A stretch of DNA of 64,000 bases from Bacteroidia bacterium (GTDB lineage: Bacteria > Bacteroidota > Bacteroidia > B-17B0 > Aurantibacillaceae). How positions within the stretch are numbered: the stretch's first letter is position 1; each line of letters begins with the position of its first letter. Under the pieces are notes generated by a model. The model saw nothing but the letters and a program-made list of their open reading frames with translations. It was not told the origin of the DNA and ran no database searches. Position numbers and translations under genes: made by a program. Shown one piece after another: positions 17,815-25,210 of the stretch. Where the stretch lies: positions 1 to 64,000 of the forward strand of contig JAOAIP010000018.1 of assembly GCA_026414605.1 (NCBI GenBank), written 5' to 3'.

Positions 17815-19110
17815 TTAAACAGTATTTAATCTTTTAAGAATATCTTGTCCGATATCTCTGCGATAATACATATTTTCAAAATGAATGTGTTGAATAGATT
17901 GGTAAGAAATATCCAGTGCTTCTTGTAATGTTTTTCCTAATGAAGATACCGCCATTACTCTTCCACCATTATTGACCAATCTACCATCTTTTATAGCCGT
18001 TCCAGCATAAAATAAATGAGATTGTATTTTATCTTGTTCAACGATGATTTCAAAACCTTTATCAAATTTTTCAGGATATCCTTTTGAAGCAATAATGACA
18101 GTGGCGGCACAATCATTGCTAATCTGAATAGCATCGGGCGTTAATTCTTTTTTTGCAGTTTTTACAAATAATTCAATTAAATCAGATTCTATTCGTAACA
18201 TTATAGATTCTGTTTCAGGATCGCCCAGACGACAATTGTATTCAATGACATAAGGATGATTATTGACATTCATCAATCCAAAAAATATAAAACCACAATA
18301 GGATATTCCTTCTGCTTTTAATCCTTCTAATGTAGGAATAATCACTTTGTTTAAAACTCTTTCTGTAAATTCAGGTGTAGAAATAGTCAATGCAGGGCTT
18401 ACAGTGCCCATTCCACCTGTATTTAATCCGGTGTCGTTTTCTCCTATTCTCTTGTAATCTTTGGCATCTGGCAGTAATACAAATTGTTCTTCATTACACA
18501 ATACAAAATACGAAACTTCTATTCCTTGTAAAAACTCTTCAATGACAATTTTTTGAGATGCTTCACCAAATTTTCCAGAAAACATTTCTTCAATATTCGT
18601 TTTTGCTTCTTCTAATGTAGGAACAATCACAACGCCTTTGCCCGCAGCCAATCCATCTGCTTTGATAACATAAGGGGGCTGAAGGGATTTTAAAAATTCA
18701 AGGGCTTCTTTGAATTGTGTATGAGTAAAGGATTGATAGCGAGCCGTGGGGATATTGTATTTTTGCATAAAGGACTTGGCAAATGCCTTACTTCCTTCTA
18801 ACATTGCCCCTGCTTTATTAGGTCCAATAACTATTACATCTTTCAATACTTTATCAGATTGAATACTGTCTGTAATACCATTGACTAATGGGTCTTCTGG
18901 ACCTACTACTACTATATCAATATCTTTTTCCCAAATTACTTTTTTAATAGCATCAAAATCATTAGCAGGGATATTTAAGTTTGTTCCACACAAGGCAGTT
19001 CCAGGATTCCCAGGTGTGATGTATAATTGATTAAGTAATTTACTTTGACTTAATTTCCATGCTAATGCGTGTTCACGAGCCCCATTTCCTATGAGTAATA
19101 CATTATACAT
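17815..19110 (-). CDS. purD: Phosphoribosylamine--glycine ligase PurD
   Basis: A cytoplasmic ATP-grasp enzyme that joins phosphoribosylamine and glycine to give GAR, the second step of de novo purine synthesis. The N-terminal LLIGNGAREHALAWKL, the HGP-like core GPNKAGAMLEGSKAFAK, KADGLAAGKGVVI, and TGGMGTVSP with FEDPE-like CRLGDPETE are diagnostic. At 431 residues it has full length. It is a stand-alone gene, with no other purine genes nearby. Its 3' end borders the DnaA/MraZ-box region. Confidence 0.98.
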   Translation of the reverse strand: MYNVLLIGNGAREHALAWKLSQSKLLNQLYITPGNPGTALCGTNLNIPANDFDAIKKVIWEKDIDIVVVGPEDPLVNGITDSIQSDKVLKDVIVIGPNKAGAMLEGSKAFAKSFMQKYNIPTARYQSFTHTQFKEALEFLKSLQPPYVIKADGLAAGKGVVIVPTLEEAKTNIEEMFSGKFGEASQKIVIEEFLQGIEVSYFVLCNEEQFVLLPDAKDYKRIGENDTGLNTGGMGTVSPALTISTPEFTERVLNKVIIPTLEGLKAEGISYCGFIFFGLMNVNNHPYVIEYNCRLGDPETESIMLRIESDLIELFVKTAKKELTPDAIQISNDCAATVIIASKGYPEKFDKGFEIIVEQDKIQSHLFYAGTAIKDGRLVNNGGRVMAVSSLGKTLQEALDISYQSIQHIHFENMYYRRDIGQDILKRLNTV

Positions 19111-19164
19111 AATGAGAATTTTTATTTTTGGATAAACATTTTGAAGTAGAATGTTTTTGTGATT

Positions 19165-20310
19165 TTATTTTTCTTCAATGGTTTTTAGCATTCCTTGCCA
19201 CAGGCGTTCAGATAAATCATCCCAATTAAATTTTTGAGATTGAATTTTACCTTTAATAATTAAATTATTCACCAATTCTTTATTATCATTAATAGTTTGC
19301 ATGGCTTGGGCAATTTCTTCTATATTTTTTGGTGATACTTTTATAGCGGCATCTCCTGCTATTTCATTCAACGATGTAGTATTAGAAGTGATAACAGGCG
19401 TGCCTAATTGCATTGCTTCAATGACAGGAACACCAAAACCTTCGTAGTGCGATACCATCAATAGTGCTTTTGCAAATTTCATTAATACTAAAATTTTATC
19501 ATCATCTAATCTTCCGGTAAATACAATATCTTGCTTAAAAGGGCTTTCATTCACAAGGGTCGTTACTTCATCTTTTCCCCAAAAAAATCTTCCTACAAGC
19601 ACTAATTTATCTTCACTCTTAGTTTTTTCTTTGTATAAATTAAATGCTTTTATTACTCCTGTAACATTCTTTCGTGGATGAATGCTGCTTACATAAATAA
19701 AGTAATCTTTTCCATTTGTATATTCATTTTTAATTTGAATTTCTTCTGAATCACGGATTTCTCTTAATTTTAAATTACTGGCACTAAAAACAACATCAAT
19801 TTTATCTTCGGGAAAATGGAGATATTTGATTATTTCAGATTTGCTAAATTCTGAAACAGTGGCTATTCTATTCGTATGATGAATGTGTTTTACAAAAAAA
19901 TAATTGTATAATTTACGAAAACCCCATAAAAGATATTCAGGATATACTAAAAAATTCAAATCATGAATAACGGCGTATTGCTTGTATTTTGCTCTTTTTG
20001 AAATAAATCCATCGAGGGATACATATACATCAGGATTTAATTTGTTGAGTAAATTAGGAACGGAAAATTCGTTCCAATAATAGATAAGTAAAGGATGACG
20101 AGCAGGTGGCAAAAGGATGATAGGGGTAATATTGTCTGAAAAAATAAATTGACTATCAAATGATCTATCAAATAAAAAATAAAAATGAACATCAGGATGA
20201 TTTTGAGTAATACGCTTCATCATTTGATACGAAAACCATCCTATTCCTTCCATTTTATTAGGAATAAGATGACGTACATTGACGGCTATGTTTAATTTTT
20301 TATCTTTCAT
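19165..20310 (-). CDS. Glycosyltransferase, GT4 family
   Basis: A 381-residue GT-B fold glycosyltransferase. The N-terminal half begins with IAVNVRHLIPNKMEGIGWFS. The C-terminal nucleotide-sugar domain has VSSIHPRKNVTGVIKAF, the HYEGFGVPVIEAMQLG signature with its two conserved glutamates, and TSNTTSLNEIAGDAA. The family usually transfers sugars from activated donors to lipid-linked or polysaccharide acceptors, but donor and acceptor cannot be read from the sequence. Its ATG overlaps the last base of the Sco gene stop, yet no functional link is obvious. Confidence 0.88.
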   Translation of the reverse strand: MKDKKLNIAVNVRHLIPNKMEGIGWFSYQMMKRITQNHPDVHFYFLFDRSFDSQFIFSDNITPIILLPPARHPLLIYYWNEFSVPNLLNKLNPDVYVSLDGFISKRAKYKQYAVIHDLNFLVYPEYLLWGFRKLYNYFFVKHIHHTNRIATVSEFSKSEIIKYLHFPEDKIDVVFSASNLKLREIRDSEEIQIKNEYTNGKDYFIYVSSIHPRKNVTGVIKAFNLYKEKTKSEDKLVLVGRFFWGKDEVTTLVNESPFKQDIVFTGRLDDDKILVLMKFAKALLMVSHYEGFGVPVIEAMQLGTPVITSNTTSLNEIAGDAAIKVSPKNIEEIAQAMQTINDNKELVNNLIIKGKIQSQKFNWDDLSERLWQGMLKTIEEK

Positions 20311-20960
20311 TATGGTTGATATTCTTTGTCTAATAGATGGATGTCTTTGATAAGTTGATTTACTTGCAAACTATCTGTACCATCGTATACACCACGGATT
20401 CTTTTATCTTTATCAATAAGAATAAATAATTCGGAATGTATAAACAAATTTCCTTCGCCTTCTGTTTCATCCGCATTTACAAGATAATGATAGCGGGCTA
20501 AGTCGTATATTTGTTTTTTATCGCCTGTAAGTAAATGCCATTTGCCTTTTATAGCACCATATTTTTCGGCGTAATTTTTTAATACTTCAACGTTATCGTG
20601 TTCAGGATTTACAGTGTGTGATAAAATTAAAAAGTCCGATTTTTTTGCCAATGTATCTTGAACTCTTTTGAGTTGATGAGACATTTTTGGACATATACTT
20701 TGACAGGTGGCAAAGAAAAAATCGGCCACATAAATTTTATTTTGAGTAATACTGTCTGTTATTTTTTCACCGTATTGATTCGTTAATGTAAAACTGCCAA
20801 TGGTGTGATAAAGTGTATCAACATTATCTCCGACTTTGGCTATTTTTTTCTCGCCAAATATCGGTAATAATAATTTCTTTTTATTTTCTTGATGATTATT
20901 TTGACACAATGTAAATACTAAAAGAATGTTTGATAAGATAAGCCAATGAAGCGTTTTCAT
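20310..20960 (-). CDS. SCO1/SenC family copper chaperone for cytochrome oxidase
   Basis: A 216-residue thioredoxin-fold protein. The copper site of Sco proteins is intact: C86 and C90 in TCQSICPKM, and H175 in NLFIHSELF. A hydrophobic N-terminus (about 4-18) ends in LVFTLC, so it is either membrane-anchored or a lipoprotein with a non-standard lipobox. Sco proteins help deliver copper to the CuA site of cytochrome c oxidase or act as thiol reductants. A cysteine-free relative is encoded directly upstream, 12 bp away. Confidence 0.9.
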   Translation of the reverse strand: MKTLHWLILSNILLVFTLCQNNHQENKKKLLLPIFGEKKIAKVGDNVDTLYHTIGSFTLTNQYGEKITDSITQNKIYVADFFFATCQSICPKMSHQLKRVQDTLAKKSDFLILSHTVNPEHDNVEVLKNYAEKYGAIKGKWHLLTGDKKQIYDLARYHYLVNADETEGEGNLFIHSELFILIDKDKRIRGVYDGTDSLQVNQLIKDIHLLDKEYQP

Positions 20961-20972
20961 AATATGAAATGT

Positions 20973-21629
20973 TTAAGGATTTGACTTTTGTTCAATTTTA
21001 TTTTTTTTCAATGTTTCTTTATAACCTTCTTTAATGACAAGGTGATTAAATTCTTGAATAGAACGTTTTAATTCATCAGCATATCGCCAATCATAGTATC
21101 CACGAATGTTTCTGTTTTTATCTACTAATACGGCAAAACTATAATCTACATAATAGGGCTTTAGGACAAAGAATTTTAGATTCACGTTATTAAATGTACT
21201 ATCAGGTAAATAAAAAACTTTGATGTTATTTAAATTGATTTTTAATGAATCTTTGAGATGAAAAAATGGTTTATCATTTGAAAAAGGATAAATCAACAAG
21301 ATAGGAATGTGTTTGATTTTTTCAGGTTCATAGTGAACCATTGATAAAAATTGTGCTAAGCGGAATTTTTCTTTACTATATTCAGGGTTTATAAAATCAA
21401 TTAAAAAAACTTTATATTCGTTGGTATCAATATCTACTTTTTGTCCTTTATCATCAAAAAACACAATGTCTTTTACAGAATAGTAAATGGTATCTTTGCC
21501 ATTTTCTGCTAATTTCTTAGGACCATAATAATTTAATTTTTTAGAATTGACTAAACTTAAATCTAAAATCACCCAAATTAATGAAGGTAATAATAAAATA
21601 ATAACAACTACCCAACCTTTGTTTTTCAT
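20973..21629 (-). CDS. Sco-like protein lacking the metal-binding cysteines
   Basis: A 218-residue protein with one N-terminal membrane segment (about 5-24) and a predicted thioredoxin-like domain. It resembles the downstream Sco protein in layout. The end IRGYYDWRYADELKRSIQEF lines up with IRGVYDGTDSLQVNQLIKDI, and both have a VDKN/IDKD-RxIRG strand before it. It contains no cysteine at all, so it cannot bind copper or do thiol chemistry in the Sco manner. It is probably a partner or structural subunit in respiratory-complex assembly; this is inferred from pairing only. Confidence 0.65.
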   Translation of the reverse strand: MKNKGWVVVIILLLPSLIWVILDLSLVNSKKLNYYGPKKLAENGKDTIYYSVKDIVFFDDKGQKVDIDTNEYKVFLIDFINPEYSKEKFRLAQFLSMVHYEPEKIKHIPILLIYPFSNDKPFFHLKDSLKINLNNIKVFYLPDSTFNNVNLKFFVLKPYYVDYSFAVLVDKNRNIRGYYDWRYADELKRSIQEFNHLVIKEGYKETLKKNKIEQKSNP

Positions 21630-21682
21630 AAATTATTTTTCGTGGCAATAATAAGGATTATCTATAAAATAAAATGGTAGAA

Positions 21683-22618
21683 TTATGAGAATACATCATT
21701 TGATTTACATCTCTCAATGTCCTGTAAAATCTGATATTTTAACTCTTCTAATGAATTAAATTTTTTTTCATCTCTTATCCTTTGATTAAAATAAATTTGT
21801 ATTTCTTTATGATAAATATCTTCATTAAAATTAAATATATGCACTTCTAATTTTTTTTCTTGATTTGTATCTACTGTTGGATTGTAGCCGATATTCATTG
21901 ATCCGCTATACAATTTGTTTTGCACTTTTATACTAACACAATACACCCCATTAGCAGGAATGAGTTTGTCTTTATCATCAATTTGAATATTAGCAGTTGG
22001 AATCCCTATTTGTCTTCCTAATTTTTTGCCTTCAACAACTTTACCTGTAATAAAATAATTATATCCTAACAATACATTTGCTTTTTCAATATCACCATTA
22101 AGTAAGTACTGACGAATTTTTGTGGAACTCACATTAATTTCATTAATAGTTTCTGCAGAAATTTGTTCAACTTCAAATCCGTATTTTTCTTGTAAGCGAA
22201 TAAATGTATTTATATCACCTTTTCTGTCTTTTCCAAAGCGATGATCATAGCCAATAATAATGTGCTTGATATTCAAGTGTTCTGCTAAGTAGCGGACAAA
22301 TTTTTCAGGTTCAATTTCTGAAAACTCTTTAGTAAATGGACAAAACAACAAATAATCAATGTCAAAATTCTTGAGTAATTGTATTTTCTCAGATTTTGTT
22401 GTAAGTAATTTTATATCGGATAAGTGATTTTGTTGAACAATCTTTCTGGGATGTGGATGAAAAGTAAATACAATGCTTTTTAATTGCTTTTGTTTTTTTA
22501 CTTCTCTTAATCGGTTTAAAACTTTTTGATGTCCTTTGTGAACACCGTCAAATGTACCTATGGTAATCACTGTTGGGGCTTCGTCAATATAAGAAGGGCA
22601 TTCATCAAGTATAATCAT
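21683..22618 (-). CDS. ribF: Bifunctional riboflavin kinase/FAD synthetase RibF
   Basis: A 311-residue enzyme that converts riboflavin to FMN and FMN to FAD. The N-terminal nucleotidyltransferase domain has GTFDGVHKGHQKVL (21-34; HxGH at 27-30), FTFHPHPRK, and GYDHRFGKDRKGD. STKIRQYLLNGDIEKA closes this domain. The C-terminal flavokinase domain has GKKLGRQIGIPTANI and NGVYCVSI. A -7-type promoter element lies 20 bp upstream of the ATG. Confidence 0.97.
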   Translation of the reverse strand: MIILDECPSYIDEAPTVITIGTFDGVHKGHQKVLNRLREVKKQKQLKSIVFTFHPHPRKIVQQNHLSDIKLLTTKSEKIQLLKNFDIDYLLFCPFTKEFSEIEPEKFVRYLAEHLNIKHIIIGYDHRFGKDRKGDINTFIRLQEKYGFEVEQISAETINEINVSSTKIRQYLLNGDIEKANVLLGYNYFITGKVVEGKKLGRQIGIPTANIQIDDKDKLIPANGVYCVSIKVQNKLYSGSMNIGYNPTVDTNQEKKLEVHIFNFNEDIYHKEIQIYFNQRIRDEKKFNSLEELKYQILQDIERCKSNDVFS

Positions 22619-22637
22619 TGATTGTGTGAATTTTGGG

Positions 22638-22645
22638 CAAAAGTA
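22638..22645 (-). promoter_or_regulatory. Bacteroidota-type -7 promoter element for ribF
   Basis: TACTTTTG on the minus strand fits the TAnnTTTG consensus for the primary sigma factor of Bacteroidota. It is 19 bp from the ribF ATG. No TTTG is seen at the ideal upstream distance. Confidence 0.55.
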
Positions 22646-22728
22646 AGAAATACTTCATATTCTGATGGTATTTTGAAAATTTTGAATAGATGAAAAAATT
22701 GTGATTCATAAATGGTTGATGATAAAAT

Positions 22729-22760
22729 AAAAATGAGTTACTTAAAAGTAACTCATTTTT
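22729..22760 (-). terminator. Rho-independent terminator of the TonB receptor gene
   Basis: A 15-bp perfect inverted repeat (22729-22743 and 22746-22760) has the core ATGAGTTACTT / AAGTAACTCAT. On the minus strand the stem runs into T-rich sequence. It sits about 75 bp after the receptor stop and ahead of the ribF promoter. Confidence 0.85.
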
Positions 22761-22836
22761 GTTATAGATATAATAAGAAATTGTCTACACTATCAGCAAA
22801 AGTATTTTTAAATAAATAATCAAACTATCAAAGTGC

Positions 22837-25026
22837 TTAAAATTTAAAGTTAATGGTTCCATAAAACATTCTTCCGATAGCGGGAATAATACCAGGTCCG
22901 GGATATTCGTCGGTTCTTAATGTAAAGTATTTTGTATCACTTAAATTATTAACACCAAATGAAAATTTAATTTGTTTATTAATTTGTAATGAACTTGATA
23001 CATCTATTACACTATAAGCAGGAATAATTCCTTCTATTCCGTTTACATCAAATTTTGTATTTGCTGCATCTGCATAAGAAGAAGATGTATAAGAGTATTG
23101 TATGTTAAGTGAAAAATTTTTGTAAGTATAATTGCATCCTACTCTTTCAATATGTTGTGGAGCATATTCTACATCCTTGCCTGCATACTTTCCTTTCACA
23201 TAAGTGGCTAAAACATAAGCGTACGAATTGTAAATACTCAACTTGCCATAACTCATAGTAGGAATGAGACCATTTAAGATATTAATTTCTACATAACTTT
23301 CAATTCCTCTATGTTCAGCAGCCCCTGTATTTGTTCTGAAATAATAACTAATGGTGTCTTGCTGCTTGATGATAGTTCCTATTTTATTCTTGTAGTACAT
23401 ATAAAATCCGCTAATATCAAAGTTTAAGATATTCTTAAATCGGCCTCTAATTCCAACATCAACATTATCTGAAGAAGGGTCTTTTAAGTTAGGATCTATT
23501 TTTGCAATGGTTCCAAAAGGCGTTAAGTCACCATAAGTGATGGGTCTATACGATTGGTGATAATTAGCATATAGGTTAGTAGATTCATTAAAATTATATT
23601 GTAATGCAATACCAGTAAGTATAAAAAAACGCTTGTGCATAGAGTTATTAGCGTATATTTTATCTTCATTGCTATCTTTGGCTTTGTTTTTATCGTATCC
23701 GTTTAATGTATTAACAAGATATTCGGTTCTGATTCCTGGCGATATATACAATTTATTTTGTATGTTAAAATTATTTTCAATGTAAGCAGCATAATTGGTT
23801 GTATAAAAATGCATATTTCCTCCCCAATCGGTTACATTTGTAAAGTCGGGGTCAGATCCTGTTGTTCCTTCTGCATCGTGTTTTTTAGTGCTGTGTGAAT
23901 ACGCATACTTTAAGCCAATATTTAAACTTTGTTGATAAGAAGATATAGAATAATGATGCATTAAACGAAGTTCATTGTTGAAATTATTAAATGTTCGGAT
24001 TACTACTTCCCTTGGTTCATAAGCATAATTTGTTCCTATAGTATCCTTTTCCTGCGGAGGAATATCTTCATTTCTCCATACTAACATTCTTTTACTAAAT
24101 GCATAAGAAGAAATAAAATGAACTTGGGTGTTTTTAGAGATAGTATAATCCCAATAAGCAGAGACAATATTCCAAGGTGTTTGGAGCCAGTTTCTGCTTC
24201 TCAATGATTGTTGGGGGTCTATGTTGAATAAAGAGTCATTTAATCCACCAGGCATTTGCACAAGATTCCTAAACAATGTATATTCAATACCTGCTTTCAT
24301 ATTTTGTGATATATTGTATTGAATACCCGCAAATCCAGACCACTGTGTTTGTTGAGAATTTTTTCTATATCCTTCCATTCTACGATATTTAAGAAAAGAA
24401 TAATAATTCCATTTTTTTAATTTTCCATTAATAGCGGTAAACTGACTAAGAAGCCCGTAACTTCCAACGGTTTGAACGCTATTTAATTCAATAGGTTTTT
24501 GTGCATCTCTATTAATCTCATAATTAATCATACCGCCTACTTGTGGTCCAAAAGCCAATCCTGAGGCACCTCTTAAAATGATGATTTTTTTAACTGCTTC
24601 CATCGGTGGTAAATAATAGGACTCATTGTATCCATAAATATCTGCTGCAATGTTATAGCCATTTTGTCTTGTATTAGTTTCTATGCTTTGATAGGGATTA
24701 ATCCCTCTGAATCCAATGCCATTGGCAGTAAAACCGCCGCTTTCTGTTTCGATAATGTTTAAGCCCGGTAATCGACCTATGATTTGCCGAGTATTGTTGA
24801 TAGATTTATTGGCTTCAAGGGTGTCTATAATCAGAACTTCATTTTTCTTTCCGGCAAAAATTACTTGTCCGTCGTCTTTTGAAATATGTCCTATTCCATT
24901 CATTGTTCTATAATGCACAACTTCTACTTCATTCAATGTTGCATTAATACTATCTGATTGATTTTGTGCAAGGATAAATGAAGAATAAAGAATAGCACTG
25001 CTTAATAGATAATTTCTTTTTCTCAT
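22837..25026 (-). CDS. TonB-dependent outer-membrane receptor, FecA-like
   Basis: A 729-residue protein with a signal peptide (MRKRNYLLSSAILYSSFILA, cut near AQ) followed by a plug domain and a 22-strand-type barrel ending in aromatic FKF. The plug contains IGRLPGLNII, GFRGINPYQSIETNTRQNGY and the LRGASGLAFGPQVGGMINYE segment, close to the FecA pattern. There is no N-terminal carboxypeptidase-like domain and no SusD partner, which argues for siderophore or metal-chelate uptake rather than glycan uptake. Two palindromes overlap its promoter, suggesting repression by a metal-responsive regulator. ExbB-ExbD-TonB at 35.8-37.8 kb could power it. Confidence 0.88.
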   Translation of the reverse strand: MRKRNYLLSSAILYSSFILAQNQSDSINATLNEVEVVHYRTMNGIGHISKDDGQVIFAGKKNEVLIIDTLEANKSINNTRQIIGRLPGLNIIETESGGFTANGIGFRGINPYQSIETNTRQNGYNIAADIYGYNESYYLPPMEAVKKIIILRGASGLAFGPQVGGMINYEINRDAQKPIELNSVQTVGSYGLLSQFTAINGKLKKWNYYSFLKYRRMEGYRKNSQQTQWSGFAGIQYNISQNMKAGIEYTLFRNLVQMPGGLNDSLFNIDPQQSLRSRNWLQTPWNIVSAYWDYTISKNTQVHFISSYAFSKRMLVWRNEDIPPQEKDTIGTNYAYEPREVVIRTFNNFNNELRLMHHYSISSYQQSLNIGLKYAYSHSTKKHDAEGTTGSDPDFTNVTDWGGNMHFYTTNYAAYIENNFNIQNKLYISPGIRTEYLVNTLNGYDKNKAKDSNEDKIYANNSMHKRFFILTGIALQYNFNESTNLYANYHQSYRPITYGDLTPFGTIAKIDPNLKDPSSDNVDVGIRGRFKNILNFDISGFYMYYKNKIGTIIKQQDTISYYFRTNTGAAEHRGIESYVEINILNGLIPTMSYGKLSIYNSYAYVLATYVKGKYAGKDVEYAPQHIERVGCNYTYKNFSLNIQYSYTSSSYADAANTKFDVNGIEGIIPAYSVIDVSSSLQINKQIKFSFGVNNLSDTKYFTLRTDEYPGPGIIPAIGRMFYGTINFKF

Positions 25027-25043
25027 AACTTACATTTTTGCCG

Positions 25044-25093
25044 CAAACATACTTATTTAGACCCGTTCTAAACAATACCTATAAGTAGGTATT
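25044..25093 (-). promoter_or_regulatory. TonB-receptor promoter overlapped by two palindromic operators
   Basis: On the minus strand TTG (25075-25073) and TATGTTTG (25051-25044), spaced by 21 bp, form a Bacteroidota-type promoter 17 bp from the ATG. The spacer is filled by the palindrome TTTAGA-N5-TCTAAA (25056-25072; 7 of 8 pairs match over 17 bp). A second palindrome AATACCTA-N4-TAGGTATT (25074-25093) covers the upstream element. This placement is typical of repressor sites. The regulator is unknown. DtxR- or Fur-type metal repressors are candidates given the FecA-like product. Confidence 0.75.
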
Positions 25094-25210
25094 TCTAAAT
25101 CAGATAGATTTTAACTTTAAAGCGAAAATTAAATTGACGTAGATAATGAATTTATCTTTAAAGAAACATTATTAGACCACAAGGACTTCGTACCAGATTT
25201 CTGTATATTA

